Shown here piece by piece: positions 1 to 10,278 of a DNA stretch of 64,000 bases. This DNA comes from Gammaproteobacteria bacterium (lineage in GTDB: Bacteria > Pseudomonadota > Gammaproteobacteria > Pseudomonadales > Pseudomonadaceae). The notes under the pieces are model-generated. The model did not search any database and was not told where the DNA came from. It was given only the letters and a program-made list of their open reading frames with translations. Both the position numbers and the translations under genes were made by a program. The stretch is taken from positions 1 through 64,000 of the forward strand of contig JAHIWP010000014.1 in assembly GCA_018816095.1 (NCBI GenBank), written 5' to 3'. Position 1 is the stretch's first letter. Each line of letters opens with the position of its first letter.

Positions 1-139
1 CAATGGCCATGATCCGTACGCTTACCTGAAGGATGTCCTCACGCGCCTGCCGACGCAGCGGGCGAGTGACATCGATCAATTGCTACCGCATAAGTGGCAG
101 CCACTTTAATCACGCAAGGCGTGATGCCCGGACGCATAC
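1..139 (+). mobile_element. Right end of an IS66-family insertion sequence
   Basis: The first 109 bases encode the C-terminal tail of an IS66-type transposase, and the stop codon is followed by about 30 bases ending in GGACGCATAC. Read inward from the other strand this is GTATGCGTCCGGGCATCACG, which fits the terminal inverted repeats of IS66-family elements that start with GTA. Position 139 is taken as the last IS base because an AlpA-like reading frame loses its family resemblance exactly there. The rest of the element is off the left edge, so neither the other inverted repeat nor a target duplication can be checked. Confidence 0.75.
2..109 (+). CDS. IS66-family transposase (TnpC), C-terminal fragment
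   Basis: Open from the window edge in frame 2, this gives 35 residues and a TAA stop. The peptide contains DPYAYLKDVLTRLPTQRAS followed by DIDQLLPHKWQPL. This is the characteristic C-terminal element of the large IS66 transposase (the DDE enzyme that moves the element). The ending at the -QPL tail suggests an intact C-terminus. The catalytic domain is not in the window, so activity cannot be judged. No other reading frame here is convincing. Confidence 0.8.
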   Translation, partial: NGHDPYAYLKDVLTRLPTQRASDIDQLLPHKWQPL

Positions 140-268
140 GATGGGTTTGGGGAAGGAGGGGTCTTTCTTGCGCAGCTTGTCCAAGCCTGAGCGAGTCTGG
201 CCTAGGGCCTTGTAAACGTCAGGCTGAGCAATCAGGGCTTGGTCGATGATGGGGTGAACTGGGTGCAT
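110..268 (-). pseudogene. AlpA-like excisionase/regulator, 3' end replaced by an IS66 element
   Basis: The ATG at 268 has an excellent ribosome binding site (GGAGG, seven bases upstream). The first 43 codons give a short helix-turn-helix protein with the motif QPDVYKALGQTRSGLDKLRK followed by FPKPI. That matches the AlpA-like phage and island regulators, where the FPKPI-type strand is normally followed by another 20-30 residues. Here the family sequence stops at the isoleucine, and the next nine codons and TGA (110-139) come from the end of the IS66 element. The residual 52-residue frame probably lacks the C-terminal part of the domain. It runs in the same direction as the unknown gene and the integrase, as expected for island control genes that regulate excision. 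Confidence 0.65.
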
Positions 269-312
269 ATGAGCGCCTCCATATAGGTATGGGGCGCACT
301 TTCGGATGATTC

Positions 313-360
313 ACTAGACCCAAGTCTACTGAACCACTAGACCTGATTTTTGGGTCTAGT
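313..360. repeat. Inverted/direct repeat ACTAGACC overlapping a stop codon
   Basis: ACTAGACCCAA (313-323) is matched by its reverse complement TTGGGTCTAGT (350-360). A third partial copy, ACTAGACC (336-343), can pair with GGTCTAGT (353-360) as an 8-bp hairpin. The right arm contains the stop codon of the upstream unknown gene, so the structure may be its terminator or a binding site for an island protein. There is no clear T-tract on the minus strand. Confidence 0.5.
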
Positions 361-1105
361 CAGAAATCCTTTCTTTGAGGAATGCGTTCCATGCGCTTAT
401 GAATTTTTTGCTTTTTGCGCTATTTTTCTGTGCAGCACCATAAAACGGTTCGCCTCGGGCCGTCAGTCCGGATTGTATAAGCCACCGCCAGCAGGCATCC
501 CTACCTCCAGGTAAACCCGCTATTTGCTCAGATAACTGAGCGGCTGTGTATTCTTGCTGCTCCCCAAACCACTGGCGAATATGTTTTAGGCGCTCATCGT
601 TTATCGAGCCTCTCGGCGCCACGATCTTCTCTAGCTGAGCTTGGCCTTGGGCTGTCTGCCCGTCTTGATCAGGCTTGAGGAGCGATGCCAGTCTTTTTAT
701 ATCGCCCGGTCTGCAAAGGAATGGTCTGCCTTCTTGGTTCGTTAGTGTCCAAGAGTAAACGTGCGACAGCTCTGAACCTTCCTGATCTGAAAGCGCAACA
801 GCCATTCCTGTCACGTTGATCCCCCCGACTTTGTTTGGTTCAAAGGCCTCATAAGCAAAGGCAGGGGATTCGACCTGGCAAAGCTCTATGCCTATGACGT
901 GCTGCATAACAAATCTACTTCCAGCTCTCGGCGCAATGACGCCTTCTAGCTCAGAGCAGTCGATGTAAACAGGTGTCGAATAATGCTCACACAACTCCAT
1001 AACGTATCTGCTGGGCAGCGGAAAAGGGGACTCGATCAGATGACCCAACCATTGGCATGCCATATCGATATCTATGTACTCCAGGGAGTTGAAAAATTTA
1101 TCCAT
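356..1105 (-). CDS. Hypothetical island protein
   Basis: 249 residues from the ATG at 1105. An in-frame ATG at 1168 would add 21 residues, but it lacks a ribosome binding site, whereas GAGAACGAAG precedes 1105. I do not recognise the family. The N-terminal two thirds look like a globular alpha/beta protein without signal peptide or membrane segments. The C-terminal about 75 residues (from roughly SINDERLKHIRQWF to the end) are rich in basic and aromatic residues and could form a small helical DNA-binding domain, but no motif is diagnostic. It lies between the integrase and the broken AlpA-like gene, all on the minus strand, so it belongs to the tmRNA-linked island. Base composition is slightly more AT-rich than the core genes, which fits recent acquisition. 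Confidence 0.65.
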   Translation of the reverse strand: MDKFFNSLEYIDIDMACQWLGHLIESPFPLPSRYVMELCEHYSTPVYIDCSELEGVIAPRAGSRFVMQHVIGIELCQVESPAFAYEAFEPNKVGGINVTGMAVALSDQEGSELSHVYSWTLTNQEGRPFLCRPGDIKRLASLLKPDQDGQTAQGQAQLEKIVAPRGSINDERLKHIRQWFGEQQEYTAAQLSEQIAGLPGGRDACWRWLIQSGLTARGEPFYGAAQKNSAKSKKFISAWNAFLKERISD

Positions 1106-1200
1106 TTCTTCGTTCTCTCGGGCAGCCGCTTTAAATGGACTGGTGGGCAGGAGGGGAGATATCCGCATTCATAGACGGCCTATGGCCAGCCGGTGAGCTG

Positions 1201-2439
1201 TTACGCTCGCTTGAACTCCACCACGTTGCCACTAGCTAGCTTGTCCAAGTGATCGGCATACCACTGCATCATCACTTTGCGCTGCTCCAGGTAGGTGCTT
1301 TTGTCGTAAACGCCCCGCACGCCTTCCTTTACGTGAGATAGCTGGGCCTCGACGTGCTGCGAGTCAAAACCGTTTTCATTGAGGATGGTGCTGGCTAGGT
1401 GGCGGAAGCCATGGCCGGTCTGGCGGCCTTCGTAACCCAGGCGACGCAGGGCCATAAGGAAGACGGTATTTGAGCGGGCTTTTGTAGTGTTGCCACGGCC
1501 GGGGAAAAGCAGGGGATAGCTACCTGTGATGTTGTGTAGCTCGCGCAAGAGTGCAACTGCCTGGGTAGGTAGCGGGACTAGGTGCTCGCGGCGGCGCTTC
1601 ATGCGTTCAGCGGGGATAAGCCACTGGCATGTATCAAGGTCGAATTCTTTCCAACAGGCTTCGCGCAACTCCGAGGGGCGGCATGCGAGCATGCTCAAGA
1701 GTCGAAGCCCGATACGCACGTCAGGTGCATGCGGGTATGCCTGGATGGCTCGAAGCAGCGCTGGCATTTCATCTAGGGATACATGGGCATAGTTTTCCAC
1801 TGGTTTGGTCAGCAGGAACTTGTGCAGGCCTTCGAGCGGGTTATGTGTGGCGCGGCCAGTGACTCGGGCGAGGTCGTAGATTTCTCGGCACATGCCGCGC
1901 ACGCGACTGGTTTGTTCGACTATGCCGGTCTGCTCCATGTCACGCAGGAACTTCATCCACTCCATAGGTGTAATGCCGCCATAGGGTCGCTTGCCAAATA
2001 CTGGAAACACATGCTTTTCCAGTGCGCCGATGGTACGAACGGCTGTACCTTCCGACCAGGTTTTGCGCTTGGTGGCATACCACTCACACGCCAGATGTTC
2101 GAAGGTGTTGTTGGCCGCTTCGGCCTCGGCGGCCTTCTTGGCTTGTTTGGTGGCCAGCATGCTGCCGTCTTTGGTGGTTGCATCGCGCAACTCGCGGACT
2201 TTTCTGCGGGCCTGTTCACCAGTGAGCTGATGTTCACCTTTGCCATAGCCACCGAGCCCCAGCCATGACCATTGGCCACCAGGCTTTTTGTAGCGCAGTT
2301 GCCATGACTTCGAGCCGTCTGGCTTCACGCGAAGGTATAGGCCGTCGCCATCGAGTTCGCGGTATTCCTTGGCGTCTGCCTCCAGGCTAGCCAGCACGGT
2401 GTCAGCCATTGGGCGCTTCTTGATTTCACTGCGCTTCAT
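1201..2439 (-). CDS. Tyrosine site-specific integrase (P4/tmRNA-island type)
   Basis: A lambda-type tyrosine recombinase of 412 residues from the ATG at 2439; a GTG at 2460 would give 419. The ATG is preferred because AGAGGG and AAGG precede it. Numbered from the longer form, an N-terminal arm-binding domain (DUF4102-like, with GDGLYLRVKPDGSKSW near 38-53) is followed by a core-binding domain (about 115-215) and the catalytic domain. The catalytic set is complete: R261 in CRPSELR, K288, H350 and R353 in HGFRH, H376, and Y385 as nucleophile in GVYDKSTY. The gene sits 145 bases from the 3' end of the tmRNA gene, the usual attachment site for this enzyme group, so it most likely catalyses integration and excision of the island to its left. 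Looks functional. Confidence 0.92.
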   Translation of the reverse strand: MKRSEIKKRPMADTVLASLEADAKEYRELDGDGLYLRVKPDGSKSWQLRYKKPGGQWSWLGLGGYGKGEHQLTGEQARRKVRELRDATTKDGSMLATKQAKKAAEAEAANNTFEHLACEWYATKRKTWSEGTAVRTIGALEKHVFPVFGKRPYGGITPMEWMKFLRDMEQTGIVEQTSRVRGMCREIYDLARVTGRATHNPLEGLHKFLLTKPVENYAHVSLDEMPALLRAIQAYPHAPDVRIGLRLLSMLACRPSELREACWKEFDLDTCQWLIPAERMKRRREHLVPLPTQAVALLRELHNITGSYPLLFPGRGNTTKARSNTVFLMALRRLGYEGRQTGHGFRHLASTILNENGFDSQHVEAQLSHVKEGVRGVYDKSTYLEQRKVMMQWYADHLDKLASGNVVEFKRA

Positions 2440-2535
2440 CCTTGTATCCCTCTGGTTCACCTTTTAGTAAAGGATACACACGGGGATACACGAAGGGCAA
2501 TGCTGTGGGTATGCATGTGGATGCGTACAGAAACA

Positions 2536-2562
2536 AGAAGCCCCGCACTAGGCGGGGCTTCT
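2536..2562 (-). terminator. Rho-independent terminator downstream of tmRNA
   Basis: Perfect 11-bp inverted repeat AGAAGCCCCGC / GCGGGGCTTCT with a five-base loop. On the minus strand it is followed by TTGTTTCT. It lies 44 bases past the mature tmRNA 3' end and is the likely end of the tmRNA precursor. It also separates tmRNA transcription from the integrase gene. Confidence 0.75.
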
Positions 2563-2605
2563 AAGGGTGTTTCCAGTCATGTGGGAACATGTGGAAACTT
2601 GCATT

Positions 2606-2996
2606 TGGTGGAACCGGGGGGATTTGAACCCCCGTCCGCCAGTGTTCCGCTTTCGGTACTACATGCTTAGCCGTGTCTACTGAGTTAATCCGCAGCCGCC
2701 CGACGGGCAGGGTGCTTTGGACGAGTTGTGTAAGTTTTAGCCGCTTTGTCCACAACGTACTACGCGGCGATCCTGTTCTGCATGACAATCACTTCAGGTT
2801 TACAGGCATCCCCTAGTGATCGCTGGAGCCGAAGCTACCAGAAGGACTAGTCGCGCCGCTTACGCAGCGAGAGCGTAGCCCTCGTAGTTTTCGTCATTGG
2901 CAACTATAAAAGTTGCAACAGTGGATTTACGACTTCTGTTACCAAGTCGGCATGCACCTAGAGTTTCACTACCGGCGTCGAATCCTAATCGGTCCC
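2606..2996 (-). ncRNA. ssrA: Transfer-messenger RNA (tmRNA)
   Basis: A one-piece tmRNA of 391 nt including the encoded CCA. The 5' end GGGACC (2991-2996) pairs with GGTTCC next to the 3' CCA (2606-2615) to form the tRNA-like acceptor stem, with one G-U pair. The T-arm GGGGGTTCAAATCCCCC and the conserved 5' segment GATTAGGATTCGACGCCGG are present. The tag reading frame lies at 2860-2901 and encodes ANDENYEGYALAA before TAA; the resume codon is GCC. tmRNA with SmpB rescues stalled ribosomes and tags the product for proteolysis; smpB is at 53.2 kb in this window. The 3' end is intact although an island is integrated there, as expected when the att core regenerates the gene end. Confidence 0.97.
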
Positions 2997-3142
2997 GAAA
3001 ATTGTGTTGCTGGTACTAGGACGAGAGTCTACGCCAAAGGTTCCGCAGCGTCGACCCGGTAATTGCCGGGCGGACGTCGGCGTATTTGCCGGCTATGATT
3101 GCCGCCTGTAGATCCGCTTTGTCTTTTGGATGAGACTCCCGT

Positions 3143-5689
3143 ATGCCGCGCGCTTCACGTTACCCCTTGCGTCAGTGGATTTGGCGCGCTTTTGTGCAGA
3201 GTGCGCTGATCCCATTGATTTTGGTTGAGTCGGTGCTGATCGGGGTGTACCTATTCAGCAATGCGGCGATTCGTGATGCGCAGATCGAGCATTTGCAGCA
3301 GAACGCCCTCGATGATTTGTCAGCGGCAGTGGTGCGCGAGGTGCAGGTGATCGATGGTCGTCTTCGTTCGGTTGAGGCGCAGGTGCAGATATTTCGTGAT
3401 GCCGCCGCCAATGCCTTGGGGAACCTGGCGTTTCAGCCTGATGCGCTGGAGCGCCAGCGCCATGCATTGACGGATAGCGGGGTGTTTTACAGCCGCAGTG
3501 ATGATGGCCGTGCGGCCTCCTTCTATGCCAACAGTACGCCGCTGGCCCAGCAGGATCACGCGAAGGCATTACGTCTTGCGCAGCTCGACCCGTTGATGCG
3601 CTCGATTAGGGCGGCCAACCCGCGAGTGGCTTCGGCCTATTTCAATACCTGGGATAGCTATAACCGCATCTATCCGTTCTTTATGACGCCCGAGCAGTAT
3701 CCCCATGACATGGTGATACCCGATTACAACTTCTATTACCTGGCCGACGCCACGCACAACCCCGAGCGCAAGGTAGCGTGGACCGAGGTGTACCTCGACC
3801 CCGCGGGCATGGGCTGGATGATGTCGGCAGTAGCGCCGGTGTATCGCGGTGATTTCCTTGAAGGCGTGGTGGGCCTGGATATCACGGTTGGGCAGATGCT
3901 CGGCGAGATCGATGACCTGGATGTGCCCTGGCAAGGTTATGCCATGTTGGTCAGCCGTGATCACAACATCATGGCCTTGCCGAGTGCCGGCGAAACGGAT
4001 TTTGGCCTGCGCGAGTTGACGGAATATTCCTATGCCGAAGCGGTGCGCCGTGAGGTGCTCAAACCCGAGGATTTCAACCTCGCCAAACGTGCGGAGATGC
4101 AGTCACTGTTGCAGGCCATGGCAGCCGGGCAGGGCAATGTGCAGGAAGTGCTGCTGGGCGGTCGTAAGCAACTGATCGCCTGGAGTGAGATCCCCCAGAC
4201 CGGTTGGCAACTGCTGTTAGTGGTTGATGAAGAACAAATCTTTAGCGAGACCAATCGACTGGCCGAGCGTTACTTGCAGATTGGTTATCTGCTGATTGCA
4301 GGTTTGGCGCTGTTCTACCTGCTGTTTTTTGCCCTGATGTGGCTGCGCTCGCGGCGTTTGAGTGAGCAGTTGGTGCAGCCGATTGATGGCATTGTCGGAA
4401 TGATGCGTGAGTTGGGCCGAGGCAACTACCAGCCGGCGGCGCCCAGCAGCCAGATCGACGAGCTGGCGAGCATGGCGGCGGCGGTTCAGCACACGGGTGA
4501 GCAATTGCAGGCCAGTGAGGTGCAGCGTGTGGAAGCGCAGCGGATTCTCCAGTTGGTGCTGGAAAGCACCACAGAGAGCCTCTGGGAAGTTGAAACGGAA
4601 AGCATGAGCATCAGCCTCAGCGACCGTTTCCTTAAACGCTTTGGTCTGGCGCATCGGAAAATGAGCTTCAGCGAGTTTAATCAACGTGTACACCCCGATG
4701 ACCTAGAGCGCATTCGTCACTTGCGCCAGCTATTTGTCAGCAGTGCCGAGGACGGGGTCGAAGCAGAGTACCGCTATGCCGATGCTCGCGGTGAATACGT
4801 CTGGTTGCTCAGTCGCGGTAAGGTGCTGGAACGTGACAGTGAGGGGCGGGCGCTGCGCTTAGCCGGTACCTATGTTGATATCAGCCGGCTCAAGCAGGTG
4901 CAGGAAGACTTGCGCAGCGCGAGCATCGATGCGCAGGCGGCGAGTCAGGCCAAGAGTCGGTTTTTGTCGAGCATGAGCCATGAGCTGCGTACGCCGCTCA
5001 ATGCGATTTACGGCTTTGGTCAGCTGATCGAGCTTGAGGTGCAAGACAAGCCTGAGGCCACGCTAGAGGCCGATTACGCCCGTGAGATCGTTAATGCCAG
5101 CCGTCACCTGGCTTCATTGGTCGACGATATTCTCGACCTTTCAAGCATCGAGAACCGCCAGCAGCAACTCAAACTGCAGCCGGTAGAAGTCGGCGCGCTG
5201 CTGCATAGCTGCGCCGAGCTGGTGCAGCCACAAGTGCAGCAGCGCCAACTGCAGTTACAGGTGCTGGCAGAAATCGATGCGGGCCTTTACGTGCAGGCGG
5301 ATATGCGTCGGCTGCGTCAGGTGATGCTCAACCTGCTCTCCAATGCGATCAAATACACCCCCCCGCAAGGGCTGATTCACATGGGCTATGAGTTGCGCTC
5401 GGGCTGCGTACGGCTTTGGGTTGAGGATAACGGCGCCGGGCTTACCGCTGAGCAGCAGGCCAATCTGTTTCAGCCTTTTCAGCGTTTGGGTCGAGAGAAC
5501 TCGAACATTCCTGGAGCCGGAATCGGTTTGGTGTTGTGCCTCGAGCTGGCCACGTTAATGGCCGGCGAGATGGGCTTTAGCAGCAGTGCGGGCATAGGCA
5601 GCCGTTTCTGGATTGACCTGCCGGGCGCAGCGGTTCCGCCGGAGCAGGATGCCGTGAGTATCGAAACGCTGTTTTCGCCACCTAAATAG
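3143..5689 (+). CDS. Membrane sensor histidine kinase with Cache and PAS domains
   Basis: 848 residues. A transmembrane helix at about 18-40 and another at about 378-400 flank a periplasmic double-Cache sensor region (with FNTWDSYNRIYPFF and VVGLDITVGQML). A HAMP-like linker follows, then a PAS domain (about 480-590), a HisKA domain with phospho-acceptor H613 in SMSHELRTPLNAI, and an HATPase domain with the N box near residue 730 (LNLLSNAIKY), DNGAG and GAGIGL. There is no receiver domain, so the signal must pass to a separate regulator; none is adjacent. Cache domains usually bind small extracellular metabolites such as amino or organic acids, but the ligand cannot be read from sequence. The nearest gene downstream is convergent, so the kinase is probably monocistronic. 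Confidence 0.88.
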   Translation: MPRASRYPLRQWIWRAFVQSALIPLILVESVLIGVYLFSNAAIRDAQIEHLQQNALDDLSAAVVREVQVIDGRLRSVEAQVQIFRDAAANALGNLAFQPDALERQRHALTDSGVFYSRSDDGRAASFYANSTPLAQQDHAKALRLAQLDPLMRSIRAANPRVASAYFNTWDSYNRIYPFFMTPEQYPHDMVIPDYNFYYLADATHNPERKVAWTEVYLDPAGMGWMMSAVAPVYRGDFLEGVVGLDITVGQMLGEIDDLDVPWQGYAMLVSRDHNIMALPSAGETDFGLRELTEYSYAEAVRREVLKPEDFNLAKRAEMQSLLQAMAAGQGNVQEVLLGGRKQLIAWSEIPQTGWQLLLVVDEEQIFSETNRLAERYLQIGYLLIAGLALFYLLFFALMWLRSRRLSEQLVQPIDGIVGMMRELGRGNYQPAAPSSQIDELASMAAAVQHTGEQLQASEVQRVEAQRILQLVLESTTESLWEVETESMSISLSDRFLKRFGLAHRKMSFSEFNQRVHPDDLERIRHLRQLFVSSAEDGVEAEYRYADARGEYVWLLSRGKVLERDSEGRALRLAGTYVDISRLKQVQEDLRSASIDAQAASQAKSRFLSSMSHELRTPLNAIYGFGQLIELEVQDKPEATLEADYAREIVNASRHLASLVDDILDLSSIENRQQQLKLQPVEVGALLHSCAELVQPQVQQRQLQLQVLAEIDAGLYVQADMRRLRQVMLNLLSNAIKYTPPQGLIHMGYELRSGCVRLWVEDNGAGLTAEQQANLFQPFQRLGRENSNIPGAGIGLVLCLELATLMAGEMGFSSSAGIGSRFWIDLPGAAVPPEQDAVSIETLFSPPK

Positions 5690-5742
5690 CTGGCGTGCTG
5701 CATGTGCGCAAGGCGTAAAGCCCGTTGGTTTGATGGCTCGGG

Positions 5743-5988
5743 CTATTCACTGGCATCGAGTAATTGCAGGGCTTCACCCAATACCTTGACGGACTGGCTG
5801 TGATTACCGGCTTTGTGCAGGGCTTCGCCTTCGCTGCGCAGTTGCTGTACCTGTGCAAGTACTGTGGCATCGCTGGGTGGGTTGGTTTTCAGCAGCTCAT
5901 CAATCTTGGCCATGTCTGCTGGGCAGTGCATGGCCCAGAGTGAGGTGCTGAGTAATGCGGTGGCAAAAAAAGCGACTAAACGGCGCAT
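5743..5988 (-). CDS. Small exported helical protein (TPR-like)
   Basis: 81 residues with an N-terminal signal peptide (MRRLVAFFATALLSTSLWAM, cleavage probably near residue 19-20). The mature part of about 60 residues is predicted helical: a KIDELLKTNPPSD segment, then QQLRSEGEALHKAGNHSQSVKVLGEALQLL, which resembles a single tetratricopeptide helix pair. It is presumably periplasmic. It ends convergently with the sensor kinase, with a short AGCCCG/CGGGCT hairpin (about 5717-5742) between the stops. Function unknown; similar short proteins occur in pseudomonads. Confidence 0.72.
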   Translation of the reverse strand: MRRLVAFFATALLSTSLWAMHCPADMAKIDELLKTNPPSDATVLAQVQQLRSEGEALHKAGNHSQSVKVLGEALQLLDASE

Positions 5989-6068
5989 GGTGATGCTCCA
6001 GCAGCGGGGTTGGGCTTTCAGTATAGAAAGCCCATGCCGGCAGACTGCGCCGTTGGTCTGCTTGGTGT

Positions 6069-8876
<2,808 letters not shown>

Positions 8877-8973
8877 GGGCACTCCGGAAATGGTCGGTTT
8901 GTGAGGCGCTACGCATGTGCCGGGTCGGTTGGGCGCAGCACGCACTCAGGGCTGATGACGATGCGGTGGCGCC

Positions 8974-9015
8974 GTCACCCACCGCGCGGTAGGTAGTTAA
9001 CCGCCGGTGGGTGAC
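8974..9015. repeat. Palindromic unit between lldD and dld (GTCACCCACCG type)
   Basis: GTCACCCACCG (8974-8984) and CGGTGGGTGAC (9005-9015) are exact inverted copies. The same GGTGGGTGA/TCACCCACC core recurs at 24451-24474, so this is probably a REP-like dispersed unit rather than a gene-specific structure. In the lld mRNA it could stabilise the upstream part or reduce dld expression. Confidence 0.6.
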
Positions 9016-9031
9016 CGGGCACACAGGCCGC

Positions 9032-9055
9032 TGCGAGCGTTTAAGTACGCTCGCA
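9032..9055. repeat. Hairpin just after lldD
   Basis: Perfect 9-bp inverted repeat TGCGAGCGT / ACGCTCGCA with loop TTAAGT, eight bases beyond the lldD stop. There is no T-tract on the minus strand, so it is more likely an mRNA processing or stability element than a full terminator. Confidence 0.5.
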
Positions 9056-9062
9056 CACCTGG

Positions 9063-10208
9063 TTAGCGGCCCAGTTCGCGCACCAGGGAGTCGGCGCTGA
9101 TCTCGCTGATCGATTTGGCCCCGGTCAACACCATGGCCACGCGCATTTCTTTTTCAATCAAGTCCAGCAGGTTACTTACGCCTGCTTGGCCGGCAACAGC
9201 CAGCGCGTAGATAAAGGCGCGACCAAGTAGCACCGTGTCGGCGCCCAGGGCAATCATGCGCACCACATCCAGGCCGGTGCGGATGCCGGAGTCGGCGAGA
9301 ATCGCCAAATCACCTTTTACCGCGTCGGCAATCGCCGGCATGGCGCGGGCGCTCGACAGCACGCCATCCAGCTGACGACCACCGTGGTTGGAGACAACAA
9401 TGCCGTCGGCGCCGAAGCTCACGGCGTCCTTGGCGTCCTGCGGGTCGAGAATGCCTTTGATGACCATCGGGCCGTCCCAGAACTCACGAATCCACTCCAG
9501 GTCTTTCCAGGAGATCGACGGGTCGAAGTTGTTTCCCAGCCAGCCGATGTAGTCCGCCAAACCAGTGGGGTTGCCGCGGTAGGTGGAGATATTGCCCAGA
9601 TCATGCGGTTTGCCCATCAGGCCAACATCCCAGGCCCATTGCGGATGGGTCACGGCTTGCAGCATGCGCCGCAGCGGTGCATTCGGGCCGCTCATGCCGG
9701 AATGGGCATCGCGGTAGCGCGCGCCTGGCACGGGCATGTCCACGGTGAACACCAGGGTGGTCACGCCGGCAGCCTTGGCGCGTTCCAGAGCGTTTTTCAT
9801 AAAGCCGCGGTCTTTCAACACATACAGCTGGAACCACATCGGCCGGCTAATGGCCGGTGCGACTTCTTCAATTGGGCACACCGAAACGGTGGACAGGGTA
9901 AAGGGAATACCCTTGGCCGCTGCGGCCTTGGCGGCCTGCACTTCACCGCGACGGGCGTACATGCCGGTCAGGCCAACCGGGGCCAGGGCCACTGGCATGC
10001 TCAGGGTTTCGTTGAACAGGCGGGTTTCCAGGCTCAGTTCCGACATGTTGCGCAGTACGCGCTGACGCAGGGCAATGTCCGCCAGGTCGGACACGTTGCG
10101 CTTGAGCGTGTGTTCGGCATACGCGCCGCCATCAAGGTAGTGAAACAGAAACGGCGGCAGCCGGCGTTGGGCGGCGGCGCGGTAGTCGGTGGAGGCAGAA
10201 ATGATCAT
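9063..10208 (-). CDS. lldD: L-lactate dehydrogenase (FMN, quinone-linked)
   Basis: 381 residues, the usual length of LldD. It is an alpha-hydroxy-acid oxidase-fold TIM barrel: [22 protein letters not shown] N-terminus (here [18 protein letters not shown]), FQLYVLKDR, and the catalytic histidine in [12 protein letters not shown] near residue 274, then the FMN-phosphate motif [21 protein letters not shown]. The enzyme oxidises L-lactate to pyruvate at the inner membrane and passes electrons to quinone. It is the second gene of lldP-lldD-dld, 70 bases after lldP with a strong hairpin in the gap. Expression is expected to follow LldR derepression by lactate. Confidence 0.95.
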   Translation of the reverse strand: MIISASTDYRAAAQRRLPPFLFHYLDGGAYAEHTLKRNVSDLADIALRQRVLRNMSELSLETRLFNETLSMPVALAPVGLTGMYARRGEVQAAKAAAAKGIPFTLSTVSVCPIEEVAPAISRPMWFQLYVLKDRGFMKNALERAKAAGVTTLVFTVDMPVPGARYRDAHSGMSGPNAPLRRMLQAVTHPQWAWDVGLMGKPHDLGNISTYRGNPTGLADYIGWLGNNFDPSISWKDLEWIREFWDGPMVIKGILDPQDAKDAVSFGADGIVVSNHGGRQLDGVLSSARAMPAIADAVKGDLAILADSGIRTGLDVVRMIALGADTVLLGRAFIYALAVAGQAGVSNLLDLIEKEMRVAMVLTGAKSISEISADSLVRELGR

Positions 10209-10240
10209 GGATTCACCCAGGTGGGAAAGGGTTTTTACAA

Positions 10241-10274
10241 CGCCTAGGGCGCGCCGTATCGCGCGCCCTAGGCG
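10241..10274. repeat. Strong hairpin between lldP and lldD
   Basis: Perfect 14-bp inverted repeat CGCCTAGGGCGCGC / GCGCGCCCTAGGCG around a six-base loop. On the minus strand it starts four bases beyond the lldP stop and is followed by TTGTAAAAACC, a poor T-tract. It probably acts as a partial terminator or as a 3' stabiliser of the permease message inside the operon. Confidence 0.6.
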
Positions 10275-10278
10275 GTTA

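Noticed and set aside
33..215. 60-codon plus ORF at the left edge
   Set aside because: Overlaps the IS66 end and the AlpA-like gene in another frame; no site before its ATG.
2606..2640. tRNA-like T-arm near the integrase
   Set aside because: It is the acceptor/T-arm of tmRNA, not a separate tRNA gene.
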